Source: Flaviflexus salsibiostraticola (GTDB lineage Bacteria > Actinomycetota > Actinomycetes > Actinomycetales > Actinomycetaceae). From it: a stretch of DNA of 64,000 nt. The stretch lies in NCBI RefSeq assembly GCF_003952265.1, contig NZ_CP034438.1, positions 1,860,001 through 1,924,000 of the forward strand. The letters run 5' to 3'. Shown in pieces: positions 42,968-51,115 of this stretch. Both the position numbers and the translations under genes were made by a program. Positions within the stretch are counted from its first letter, which is position 1. Each line of letters begins with the position of its first letter. The notes under the pieces are model-generated. The model did no database searches and had not been told where the DNA came from. It saw nothing but the letters and a program-made list of their open reading frames with translations.

Positions 42968-42997
42968 GTTAATTGAGTAAGTATTACCTCAATTAAC
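42968..42997 (+). other. Circovirus-like rolling-circle origin stem-loop
   Basis: A perfect 10-bp stem, GTTAATTGAG and CTCAATTAAC, displays the 10-base loop TAAGTATTAC. The last nine bases, AAGTATTAC (42979-42987), match the nANTATTAC-type nonamer at CRESS-DNA virus origins and are the exact form found in porcine circovirus 2. In that family Rep nicks between the seventh and eighth bases, here between 42985 and 42986. It lies 204 bp upstream of the rep start codon. Confidence 0.9.
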
Positions 42998-43037
42998 TTT
43001 TGTGTCTGGGTATAAAACCACTGAAAAACCCTGATAA

Positions 43038-43143
43038 AACCTAATGTTTTTGAACACAGAAGTGGATGTGTCTGGCTGTGTCTGTTTTTGGGGTGATCCC
43101 TGAATAACCACGGTAGAACCTAATGTTTTTGAACACAGAAGTG
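43038..43143 (+). repeat. Two perfect 27-bp direct repeats upstream of rep
   Basis: Copies at 43038-43064 and 43117-43143, both starting AACCTAATGTTTTTG and ending ACAGAAGTG, with 79 bp between starts. They lie between the origin stem-loop and rep and partly repeat the box at 39001-39045. They could be iterons bound by Rep, a repressor operator, or both. Confidence 0.75.
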
Positions 43144-43524
43144 AAATCAAGAGAAAGCCAAAAAATCGAGAGATTGAGGGCCAAATGAGGAGTTAGAACA
43201 ATGAGCACAACGAACAGGTCAAGGAGCTGGATACTGACTTTACCGGCTGACACTTACGATCAGGATTATGTCGAGAACGAGCTGAAAAACTACGTGTATG
43301 TCGGTCAGTTAGAACAGGGTAAGGGTGAAAACGCTTACGAGCACTGGCAGATCTACATCGAGAACGAGAACCCGATCAATTTCTCGACGCTCCAGAAGAA
43401 ATTTCCGCGTGGGCACTTTGAGACCCGAATGGGGACTAAGAAACAGGCTTATGACTATGTGAGCAAATCTGAACCGTCTTCGGTTTGTTGCCGTTGTTTT
43501 GTGAGTCTGAGAGAGAATGGATTT

Positions 43525-43836
43525 ATGCCCAGACGCATTCCTGAAGAAACAAAACAACGCGCGATCCGCTTGGTCTTGAACCACCTAGACGAATACGCGA
43601 ATCTGACCGAGGCCTGTGTGAAGATCGGCGGGCAGCTCGGGATCGGTAAAGAATCTCTACGCCGGTGGGTACGCCAAGCCCAGATCGATGGCGGACAACG
43701 AGACGGCACATCCTCAGATGTCCTTGAGGAGAATAAACGCTTGCGTAAAGAGATCCGGGAGCTGGAAGAAGCTAACAGTATTTTGCGCGACGCAGCGGTT
43801 TTCTTCGCGGGGGAACTCGGCCCCCGATCCCGATGA
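43525..43836 (+). CDS. IS3-family transposase OrfA
   Basis: A 103-residue helix-turn-helix protein: RRIPEETKQRAIRLVLNHLDEY, LGIGKESLRRWVRQAQID and a C-terminal leucine-zipper-like helix (ENKRLRKEIRELEEANSILRDA). Its frame is open back to 43201, so the rep start would produce a fusion of the Rep HUH domain with OrfA. The stop overlaps orfB by 4 bp. Confidence 0.93.
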   Translation: MPRRIPEETKQRAIRLVLNHLDEYANLTEACVKIGGQLGIGKESLRRWVRQAQIDGGQRDGTSSDVLEENKRLRKEIRELEEANSILRDAAVFFAGELGPRSR

Positions 43837-44780
43837 CCATCGCTTTCATCGACAACCAACGCAGCAAGGGCCACCGAGTCACCCAAATCTGCGACGTCCT
43901 CACGGGCCAGGGCCTACAGGTCAGCGCACGGACCTACCGGTCCTGGAAAACCGCCACCCCCAGCCACCGCGACCTTGATGATGCAATCATCATCGACGCC
44001 CTCCTGGCCACGGTCGGCACACCGGAAGGGATGTATGGCAGACGGAAAATGGTGGCCTACCTACGCCGCCACGGACTGGTTGTCTCAGCCCGGCGGGTTG
44101 ACCGGCTGATGCGTGATCTCGAGATGAATGGCCGGGTCCGCGGCCAAGGAGTACGCACCACGATCCCCGACCGGAGTGCCGCCCGAGCCCCTGACCTGGT
44201 CGAACGTGACTTCACCGCGCCCATACCGAATGAGCGGTGGGTTGCTGATTTCACCTACGTGCGCACCTGGGCCGGCTTCGTCTACGTCGCCTTTGTCATT
44301 GATTGCTTCTCCCGCGCGATCGTGGGCTGGCATGCCTCGGCGTCAATGACCACACCCCTGGTGACCAACGCGCTACGGATGGGATTGTGGCGCCGTGACC
44401 AGGCCGGACACCCTGCAAACGCAGGTTTAATACACCACAGCGATGCCGGAGCTCAATTTACATCCGTGAGCTTCGCCGAGACGTTGGCCATGGAAGGCAT
44501 CGCTGCCTCGATCGGATCGATCGGCGATGCCTACGACAATTCGCTCGCTGAGTCCACAATCGGTCTGTACAAAACCGAGGCGATCCGAGATGATTCACCG
44601 TTCCGCAGCGGCCCGCTCAAACAGCTCGAGGACGTTGAGTGGGTCACGGCGCAGTGGATTGATTGGTACAACACCACGCGCCTGCACTCACGCATCGACG
44701 ACCTCACACCCGATGAATATGAATACCTCTACTACGCTAACCTAGAAACGCCCGCCCACACGGAGCTGGCACCCGTATAA
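43833..44780 (+). CDS. IS3-family transposase OrfB
   Basis: A 315-residue DDE transposase with an HTH_21 segment (GMYGRRKMVAYLRRHGLVVS) and rve core: first Asp in WVADFTYV, second in HHSDAGAQFTS, Glu in YDNSLAESTIGLYKTE. The ATGA overlap with orfA suggests coupling; no A-rich slippery site is visible at the junction. Confidence 0.95.
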   Translation: MTIAFIDNQRSKGHRVTQICDVLTGQGLQVSARTYRSWKTATPSHRDLDDAIIIDALLATVGTPEGMYGRRKMVAYLRRHGLVVSARRVDRLMRDLEMNGRVRGQGVRTTIPDRSAARAPDLVERDFTAPIPNERWVADFTYVRTWAGFVYVAFVIDCFSRAIVGWHASASMTTPLVTNALRMGLWRRDQAGHPANAGLIHHSDAGAQFTSVSFAETLAMEGIAASIGSIGDAYDNSLAESTIGLYKTEAIRDDSPFRSGPLKQLEDVEWVTAQWIDWYNTTRLHSRIDDLTPDEYEYLYYANLETPAHTELAPV

Positions 44781-45115
44781 CACCGGCAAGAAACCGAAGA
44801 CGGTTCAATCAGATACCTCGATGGGTGTGAAAATCAGTAATGGCGAGATTGATTTGGCCGATGATCAGGGTAAAAGAAGTGATCTTGTGCGGCTGGAGAG
44901 CGAGATCCTGCTGATGGGGCGGAAGGCTTCAGAGCTGATACTGACGGAGCCTGGGGCTGTCCGTTATGCCCGTTATTTAGACCGTCTGGAGCGTGAAAGG
45001 GATAGGGCTGTGTGGAGCACTCGTGAGCGTGATCCGCTGGTTCATTATTTGAGTGTCGGCGGCAGTTGAAAAGTGAGCAGTTTCGGCATTTGAAAAGTGA
45101 GCACTTCGATTAACG

Positions 45116-46339
45116 ATGTGGAGTGTGATTTCAATGCACGATTGGGAAAAGATCCGGGTGCTTGCCCGCGAGGGTGTACCGAAGGCTCGTATTGCTGCTG
45201 AGCTGGGTATCTCACGCAATACGGTGGATCGGGCGGTGAAGTCTGATCAGCCGCCGCGTTATGTCCGCACGAGGACACCGACGAAGTTTGGGGAGTATGA
45301 GGCCCGGATACGGTGGCTGCTGGAGGAGTGTCCGACGATGCCGGCCTCGGTGATCGGCGAGCGGGTGGGCTGGCCTTACTCGGAGAGGGCCTTGCGGCAG
45401 AATGTGGCACGGATCCGTCCTGAGTATGCGCCACGACGTCTCGATCCTGCGGACCGGTTGGAGTGGGAGATCGGGGATGTGGCTCAGTGTGACCTGTGGT
45501 TCCCCAATGTTGATATCCCGATCGGGAACGGCAAGACGGCACGCTTCCCTGTGCTGACGATGATCCTGGCCTGGTCAAAGTATCCCGTTGCCTTGATGAT
45601 CCCGAGCCGGCAACGCCCGGACCTGCTGTTGGGCATGTGGGACGGGATCAGCACCTTTGGCAGGGTTCCTCGACGCCTATTGTGGGACAACGAGGCCGGA
45701 ATCGGACGATACGGCAAGCTCGGGCAGGAAGTCGCGGAGTTCTGTGGAACCCTCGGAGTGAAGCTCGTCCAAGCCAAACCCTATGACCCGGAGACCAAGG
45801 GCGTGGTCGAACGGTTCAACTCCTACCTGGAAACCTCGTTCCTGCCCGGGCGGACGTTCGCCAGTCCCAAGGATTTCAATGCTCAACTCGCCGGCTGGCT
45901 CGAGGTGATCCGAGGGAAGAAACCACGAGGGAAAGACCAAACTCGGGGCCAGGGCCTGACCGTCGAGCTCGAGCATATGGGTGCGTTGCCGCCGGTTGAT
46001 CCCGCAGCGAGGTGGACTGTGCAGACGCGGTTGGGACGTGACTACTACATCGAGATCGGCGCGAACGCCTACAGTGTTGACCCCAGGTGGATCGGGCACC
46101 GCATCGACGTCACCATGGACCTGTCGACGGTCCAAGTCAGTACGGGCGGGAAGGTCATCACGACTCATGAGCGTCTTTGGGGCAGCGGCGGTCAGGTGAC
46201 CGACCCTGACCACGTGGAGACCGCTCGGAAGCTGCGTGCGACCTTTCAGCAGCGCCAGGGCCTGCCCGGCTACGGAGTGACGGTCCAGGGCGGGGACCTG
46301 GCAGTATATGACCAGATCTTTGACATCGAGGTGGCCTAA
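45116..46339 (+). CDS. istA: IstA transposase of IS21 copy B
   Basis: A 407-residue transposase with N-terminal helix-turn-helix (VPKARIAAELGISRNTVDRAV), rve core residues in VAQCDLWFPN, LLWDNEAGIG and GVVERFNSYLE. ATG 45134, with GGAG ten bases upstream, is a likely alternative start. Its stop directly precedes istB. Intact. Confidence 0.94.
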   Translation: MWSVISMHDWEKIRVLAREGVPKARIAAELGISRNTVDRAVKSDQPPRYVRTRTPTKFGEYEARIRWLLEECPTMPASVIGERVGWPYSERALRQNVARIRPEYAPRRLDPADRLEWEIGDVAQCDLWFPNVDIPIGNGKTARFPVLTMILAWSKYPVALMIPSRQRPDLLLGMWDGISTFGRVPRRLLWDNEAGIGRYGKLGQEVAEFCGTLGVKLVQAKPYDPETKGVVERFNSYLETSFLPGRTFASPKDFNAQLAGWLEVIRGKKPRGKDQTRGQGLTVELEHMGALPPVDPAARWTVQTRLGRDYYIEIGANAYSVDPRWIGHRIDVTMDLSTVQVSTGGKVITTHERLWGSGGQVTDPDHVETARKLRATFQQRQGLPGYGVTVQGGDLAVYDQIFDIEVA

Positions 46340-47089
46340 ATGGAGGCGATCAAAGACGTCACGTACTACACGAGTGCGTTGAAAGCACCACGTATTCAAG
46401 CTTCTTTCGCTCGCCTGGCTGACACTGGGCGGGCACAGGGCTGGACGTTCGAGGAGTACTTAGCCGCGGTTTTGGAAGCCGAGGTCACCGCCCGGGAAGC
46501 ATCTGGGGCCGAGATACGACGGAAACGAGCACACTTCCCGTCCATGAAGACGATTGAGGACTTCACCTTCGATCACCAGCCCCACCTGCGCTCAGACGTT
46601 CAAGCAGCATCACGCTCGACCTGGATCCACAACGCGGAGAACATGATCCTTCTCGGCCCACCAGGCACCGGGAAGACTCACATATCGATCGGGCTCGGCA
46701 TTGCCGCGACCAGGGCCGGAATCCCGGTCCTGTTCGACACCGCAGCCGGCTGGATCCAGTCGCTCACTGCCGCTCACAACAAGGGAGACCTGACGAAAGA
46801 GCTGCGGCGTATTCGCCGCTACAAGCTCATCATCATCGACGAGCTCGGCTACCTCCCCATCGAGCCAGAAGCCGCGAACCTGTTCTTCCAGCTCATCTCG
46901 GACCGATACGAGCAATCATCCATCCTGATCACCTCAAACCTCGCTTTCGGGTCCTGGTCCACGATCTTCCACGACGAGACGATTGCGACAGCCATCATCG
47001 ACCGGCTCGTCCACCACGCCCAAGTCCTGACCACGAAAGGAACCTCCTACCGGATCAGACACCGACAAGAACAAGGAACTGTAAACTAA
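46340..47089 (+). CDS. istB: IstB-like ATPase of IS21 copy B
   Basis: A 249-residue AAA+ ATPase: Walker A GPPGTGKTH, Walker B LIIIDELGYLP, sensor segment SILITSNLAFGSW and the C-terminal RLVHHAQVLTTKGTSYR. Intact and full length. Confidence 0.96.
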   Translation: MEAIKDVTYYTSALKAPRIQASFARLADTGRAQGWTFEEYLAAVLEAEVTAREASGAEIRRKRAHFPSMKTIEDFTFDHQPHLRSDVQAASRSTWIHNAENMILLGPPGTGKTHISIGLGIAATRAGIPVLFDTAAGWIQSLTAAHNKGDLTKELRRIRRYKLIIIDELGYLPIEPEAANLFFQLISDRYEQSSILITSNLAFGSWSTIFHDETIATAIIDRLVHHAQVLTTKGTSYRIRHRQEQGTVN

Positions 47090-47586
47090 AACCGCTCAGT
47101 TTTCGATCGCCGGAAATGCACCAAATTCAACTGCCGCCGACAATTTGAGCGGGCCGTCGCGTTCGGGTAAAACTCGTGGGCTGCTTTCTCGCTATGGCGC
47201 TAATGCTTTTAGGATCACGGATTACACTCATCCTTTTGATAGCTACAACGGCGAGGGCGTGCTGATTATTGATGAGTTCAGGTCTCAATTGGACTTTTCG
47301 CTGATGTTAAATGTCCTGGCGGGTCAGCCTTTTGAACTGCCTGCGCGTTATGAAAATAGGTGGGCTGCTTACAGTGAGGTGTGGGTGGTGTCTAATCGCC
47401 GTCTGGAGCAGCAGTATAAAGATGTTCAGCGCGAACATCCGGAGGACTGGGACGCTTTCGTTAAGCGCTTTCACACAGTTGAAAGGCTCGATCACAACGG
47501 GGTGATGGAGGACGTTAGTGATGAATACGACTTGGATCACAGTGCTCGTGTGCGCTTGGGTGTCTCGGGGGCCACTGATCTGCTGG

Positions 47587-48801
47587 CTATGTGAGTAGGG
47601 CTTTCTCCAGGGAGGCCGCTGCCTTGGTCTTGCTGTTGCGGGTTAAGTGGGTGTAGTGGAGTGTCATCGCTCGATCTGAGTGGCCGAGGATTTCTTGGAC
47701 AACTTCGAGGCTGACGCCTTCATCGAAGAGGATGGAAGCACACAGGTGCCGGATAGCGTGGGGTCGAATTGTTTCGCTTTCGTCTAAGGGCTTGGGGTGG
47801 TCTCTCTTGTGGTTGATGTAGGCCGTGAGGACTTCGTAGTAGGTGTCATAAAAGGTTTTGTAGGTCCAGGGGCTGCCGTTGGGTCGGACGAAAATAAGAT
47901 CGCTGGATATAGCGGTGCTGCGGCGTTGTTTCTTCTTTTCTTCAATGAGGGCTAACCGCCACCGTTCGGGTAGGCGGATACTGCGGGCCTTTTTGCTTTT
48001 GGTCGTGGGCTTGATGTAATAGCCGGTTTGGCCGCTGTGCTTTTCGTGGCGGGAGAGTTGCTGTTTAATGACAATGCTCGCGTGCCCTTTGCGGGTCAGC
48101 TGGTTAGCGCACGACCATTCGAGGCCTAGGATTTCGGCGCGTCTGAGGCCTAAGAAAAGCATTAGGAACAGCGGATAAACGTCGTGATATGGGTTCTCTG
48201 GCTGCCCGATCCACCTAAGCAGGCCCTTGGCGATGCTGATCCTCTTGTTGATCCACTTCGTGTCGCTCTGCTCCACCACGCTGGTGTGCTGTGGCTCTGG
48301 AACAAAATGGAGGGGGCTTGCTTCAATGAGGCGGCGCTTGACTGCAAAATTCAGCATTCCCCTGAAAGTCCTGTAAGCGTGCTTGCGCGCGCTGGTGCCG
48401 ATGGTGTTTAGGTCGCTGTAAAAGAGCTTGTGGCAGCGCTCTTCGGTCAGCGTCTCGATGGTCTCGCCTTTGAGATGGGGAAGAATGTGGATCTCGAGAT
48501 CTCTGCGGTATTTGCGTAGCGTCTCAGGCCCTACAGTGCCGTCTAACGCGCTCAACCATAGGTTCAGTAGGGTGGTAGCGCTTGTGCCTGTGCGGCGTTC
48601 TACGGGCCGTTTAGACACCCTCTGGGACAGGTTTTTGCTGCGGTTGGCTATCGCTTGCTGAGGAGTTGCGCCGAAACCTCGAACAAACCTGCGCTTGCCC
48701 TCGTGCCAGTAGGTCGATGAGGCGCACCACACGAGCTGGCCGTTGTTTTTTGTCTGGAACACAGAGCCTTCGCCATCTTGGCGCTGCTTAGGTTTTGCCA
48801 T
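47587..48801 (-). CDS. int: Tyrosine recombinase (integrase)
   Basis: A 404-residue phage-type integrase. The N-terminal AP2-like arm-binding segment (QDGEGSVFQTKNNGQLVWCASSTYW) and SAM-like core-binding domain precede the catalytic domain, whose residues lie in LGLRRAEILGLEW (Arg), HAIRHLCASIL (His-x-x-Arg), LGHSDRAMTLHYTHL (His and nucleophile Tyr). ATG 48801 lies 96 bp from the attachment repeat in the tRNA gene. It converges on rep with an 8-bp overlap of the 3' ends. It appears functional. Confidence 0.96.
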   Translation of the reverse strand: MAKPKQRQDGEGSVFQTKNNGQLVWCASSTYWHEGKRRFVRGFGATPQQAIANRSKNLSQRVSKRPVERRTGTSATTLLNLWLSALDGTVGPETLRKYRRDLEIHILPHLKGETIETLTEERCHKLFYSDLNTIGTSARKHAYRTFRGMLNFAVKRRLIEASPLHFVPEPQHTSVVEQSDTKWINKRISIAKGLLRWIGQPENPYHDVYPLFLMLFLGLRRAEILGLEWSCANQLTRKGHASIVIKQQLSRHEKHSGQTGYYIKPTTKSKKARSIRLPERWRLALIEEKKKQRRSTAISSDLIFVRPNGSPWTYKTFYDTYYEVLTAYINHKRDHPKPLDESETIRPHAIRHLCASILFDEGVSLEVVQEILGHSDRAMTLHYTHLTRNSKTKAAASLEKALLT

Positions 48802-48804
48802 AGA

Positions 48805-48830
48805 AATAATGATACACACAATGATACACG
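48805..48830 (+). repeat. Candidate integrase arm-type repeat, proximal end
   Basis: Partner of 38855-38880 (24 of 26 identical, same orientation). It sits directly upstream of the int start codon, so it could also let the integrase regulate its own expression. Confidence 0.6.
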
Positions 48831-48896
48831 CGGGGGTGTTTTTGACAAAAGAAAAACCCTCCAATCGCTGGTATTTCAACGATTAGAGGGCTCTTC

Positions 48897-48915
48897 GCGG
48901 AGATGGAGGGATTTG
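48897..48915. repeat. Proximal attachment-site repeat within tRNA-Ser
   Basis: GCGGAGATGGAGGGATTTG overlaps the acceptor and T-arm 3' strand of the tRNA, leaving the gene intact after integration. Confidence 0.93.
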
Positions 48916-48987
48916 AACCCTCGAGGGGCTATGCACCCCTACCTCCTTAGCAGGGAGGCGCACTCGACCTGACTATGCGACATCTCC
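48898..48987 (-). tRNA. tRNA-Ser (anticodon GCT)
   Basis: Minus strand; acceptor stem GGAGATG / CATCTCC, long variable arm, anticodon loop CTGCTAA, T-loop GGTTCAAATCC, discriminator G. CCA is not encoded, unlike the two other tRNAs in the window; bases after the discriminator belong to the element. Confidence 0.97.
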
Positions 48988-49123
48988 AGGTGCTATGAGC
49001 TAGCGTCAACCATTTTACAGGTCAAGCACCCTAATCGCTAATGAGCGAGTGGTGTGCACCGCCATACCGCCATCCGTGCTCCGCAGATGGCGGACTTATA
49101 TCTATCGCGGGGCGGCGTGGGAC

Positions 49124-51115
49124 TCAGAGTGAGACGTGATGGCGGACTGCGTCGAGGATACCCGCGCGGGCATTATCTCCGAGGCGAATGAGCCGACTGG
49201 CCTGGGCCTGAATGTCGCGGATGCGGGTGAGGAGCGCCGCCACCCTCTCCTGATCCGCGAGCGGAATGAGGGGGATCTCCATGTCCTGAAGGCGGATTCG
49301 GCTGAGTGTGGAGTCGACTCGGAAGCGCTCGTTCCAGGCTCCCGTCAGCGCGAGGGCGAGGTAGTCCGGTGCGAGCGCGGACCGGTCTGTCACACGCAGG
49401 TGTTCGACGCTGAGGCTCACACGATGGTCGCCGTCCCAGTCGACCATTGCATGCGTGCCGTGGATCGTTGACAGAAGCACGTCGCCGGGCTCGGTCTCCT
49501 CGGGGGAGTTGAGGGTGGGGTTCTCGCACTGGGGCGGGAGCGACTGGTCTCGCAGATGCTTGGCGTGGATGACGCAGGGGTCATCCTTTTCCGGGGCCTG
49601 CCCCATGCGGCTGGGCACCCGTTCCACCACCTTCATCTCCAACAGCTTCCCCACGGTCGTGATCTGGGGCTCGGGGAGCCCATCGAGGCCCAGGGGAGTC
49701 AGTGGCGACGCCGCCATCTCCCCGATAATCGCGGACAGTGCGGCGGTGGAGTCGATGGCCGCCGCCCTGATCGCCGCGGGGTCGACGTCCCGCACGCCGG
49801 TCCACGGCGCGGGAGTGAGATCGGATCCGGCTGCGAGGAGGGCGGTGATGTCGACGCGGGCATGAGGTGCGTCGATCCGGTCTCCGCCGAGCCACGAGGG
49901 AATAACGTTCTGAGGATCCGTCACCTCCCGGGCGTCGATGAGGAGGACGGGATCGGCCGGGCCCGGGTTCCGAAGCACCCAGAGGGCCGGTGCCGTCGCC
50001 GTGTAGGTGAGCGTGCGGCTCGGCAGGCTGACGATGGCCTCGACGCAGCCGGCTGTCAGCAGGCTCGCGCGAATGTCCTGCTCGTTGCGCCCCCGCCGCA
50101 GCACGGTGTGCGAGGTGAGGATGTACGCCCGGCCCTCGGGAGCAAGGTGGGCGAGGGCGTGCTGGATCCACAGCAGCTCGCTGCCCAAAGAGGAGGAGAT
50201 CCCATGGGAGTACCGCGGGTCGGCCAGCATCTCCGTCGGGTCGATCCGCAGGGCCAGCGGCGGCTCCGCAATGATCGCATCCGCCTTGAGTCCCGGCACA
50301 GGATCCTCCGCGAGCACATCGCCCAGCGTGAACGAGACGTTGACGCCGCTCAGCATCGTCCGCAGGCACGCGATGGTGAGCGCTCGCGGGCTGATCTCCG
50401 AACCGACAAGGGAGGTGGCGCGGTGATGGGCTGAAACCTGGAGTAGGGCGTCGGCGATGCCGCTCGCGGGATCGTAGACCGTTCCCTCAACATCCCGGAC
50501 CAGCGCCGCGAGGAGGGCGGATGAGCCGGCCTCGACGCTCCCGTGGACATTGCCGAACCGGTCCGACCGGGAGAATCGCCCGATGATCTCATCTGCATAC
50601 TCGGCGATCCGTCCGACGGCCGCCGAGCCGATCGCCGTGAGGAGCGGGGTGATGGCTGCGGGGCTGACGTCCTCAAGAAGGTCGGCGAGATCGAGCCGCA
50701 GTGCGGCTCGATTCCTCTCATCGATGGGATAGAGGCCGCGGAGCTCGGCCTCCGCCGCCGCAAGGAGCGGCAGTCGCCCGTCCACCGGTGCGCTCGCGAT
50801 CTCATCGAACTCGTCGGGCAGGTACTGGCGGATTCCGAACAGGAGCAGGATGAGGATCTCCGCCTCGTCCACCTCCATCACCCCCCGCAGAACATTGAGG
50901 GATGCCCAGATCTCCGTGACGGTGTCGGTCGTGACCGTGTAGTCACGCGCGGTCAGCCAGGAGATGATCTCGTCCCGGGAGAAGAGTGGACGGGAGTCGG
51001 TGCCCCCGACAGGCTCCGGGAAGTCGTCATAGCGCCTGCGCCAGTTGCTGACGACCGGTCGGCTGACCGACGCGAGCTCGGCGATGTTGGTGGGGGAGAG
51101 GAGCTGGTCAGACAT
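49124..51115 (-). CDS. N6-adenine-methyltransferase-like protein with HTH, degenerate motifs
   Basis: A 663-residue protein. Residues 1-60 are a MerR/HTH_17-like domain (LLSPTNIAELASVSRPVVSNWRRRYDDFP). Residues 150-400 are a HsdM-like methyltransferase fold: the SAM motif reads DPASGIADALL where active enzymes have DPACGTG or similar, and the catalytic NPPF/Y reads AEPPL. The C-terminal part resembles a type I specificity segment (LGKLLEMKVVERVPS, IPLADQERVAALLTRIRDIQAQ). It is coupled to the NYN gene by TAATG. DNA binding without methylation is likely. Confidence 0.8.
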   Translation of the reverse strand: MSDQLLSPTNIAELASVSRPVVSNWRRRYDDFPEPVGGTDSRPLFSRDEIISWLTARDYTVTTDTVTEIWASLNVLRGVMEVDEAEILILLLFGIRQYLPDEFDEIASAPVDGRLPLLAAAEAELRGLYPIDERNRAALRLDLADLLEDVSPAAITPLLTAIGSAAVGRIAEYADEIIGRFSRSDRFGNVHGSVEAGSSALLAALVRDVEGTVYDPASGIADALLQVSAHHRATSLVGSEISPRALTIACLRTMLSGVNVSFTLGDVLAEDPVPGLKADAIIAEPPLALRIDPTEMLADPRYSHGISSSLGSELLWIQHALAHLAPEGRAYILTSHTVLRRGRNEQDIRASLLTAGCVEAIVSLPSRTLTYTATAPALWVLRNPGPADPVLLIDAREVTDPQNVIPSWLGGDRIDAPHARVDITALLAAGSDLTPAPWTGVRDVDPAAIRAAAIDSTAALSAIIGEMAASPLTPLGLDGLPEPQITTVGKLLEMKVVERVPSRMGQAPEKDDPCVIHAKHLRDQSLPPQCENPTLNSPEETEPGDVLLSTIHGTHAMVDWDGDHRVSLSVEHLRVTDRSALAPDYLALALTGAWNERFRVDSTLSRIRLQDMEIPLIPLADQERVAALLTRIRDIQAQASRLIRLGDNARAGILDAVRHHVSL

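Larger units (their letters stand above)
43470..44807 (+). mobile_element. IS3-family element inserted in rep
   Basis: 1338 bp with 24-bp terminal inverted repeats (TGAACCGTCTTCGGTTT then TTGCCG, one mismatch) and a 3-bp target duplication ATC (43467-43469, 44808-44810). It carries orfA and orfB. Insertion is at rep codon 90, one residue after the YxxK nicking motif. Clean duplications indicate direct, fairly recent insertion. Confidence 0.97.
45054..47142 (+). mobile_element. IS21-family element, copy B, inserted in rep
   Basis: 2089 bp with terminal repeats TGTCGGCGGCAGTTGAA at both ends and a perfect 7-bp target duplication ATTTGAG (45047-45053, 47143-47149). It encodes istA and istB and is not closely related to copy A. 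Insertion lies in rep codon 171, directly before the Walker A loop. Confidence 0.97.
43201..47594 (+). pseudogene. rep: CRESS-type Rep (HUH endonuclease + SF3 helicase), split by two ISs
   Basis: Three exon-like pieces, 43201-43469, 44811-45053 and 47150-47594, add up to 957 bases, a single frame of 318 codons, once the IS3 and IS21 copy B elements and one copy of each target duplication are removed. Restored motifs: motif I WILTLPA (10-16), motif II HWQ (48-50), motif III YVSK with nicking Tyr86, Walker A GPSRSGKT (172-179), Walker B GVLIIDEF (Asp212, Glu213) and motif C VWVVSNR (Asn253). Order, spacing and length match Rep proteins of circular Rep-encoding ssDNA viruses and pCRESS plasmids. 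Ribosome site GAGGAG precedes ATG 43201. As it stands no intact Rep can be made. Confidence 0.93.
38783..48915. mobile_element. Integrated CRESS-Rep element in tRNA-Ser(GCT)
   Basis: A 10.1-kb island bounded by a 19-bp direct repeat that duplicates the 3' end of tRNA-Ser(GCT). It contains, left to right: four small plus-strand genes, an IS21-like element, a circovirus-like origin stem-loop with direct repeats, a CRESS-type rep gene split by an IS3 and an IS21 element, and a tyrosine integrase next to the tRNA. GC content is clearly lower than the chromosome outside the ISs. Subtracting the three ISs (about 1.3, 2.1 and 2.5 kb) leaves about 4.2 kb. No conjugation, capsid or partition gene was recognised. 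It resembles pCRESS-type plasmids that integrate. Confidence 0.93.

Noticed and set aside
43470..44780. IS3 programmed frameshifting between orfA and orfB
   Set aside because: No A-rich slippery heptamer is visible; the ATGA overlap explains expression of orfB by coupling.
44821..45069. An independent 82-residue gene between the two ISs
   Set aside because: Its frame and residues are the middle part of rep (codons 94-171) plus a few bases of the IS21 end; it has no own ribosome site.
38783..48915. The island as a conjugative element or prophage
   Set aside because: No relaxase, type IV secretion, capsid, terminase or portal gene was found; content fits a small integrative plasmid.
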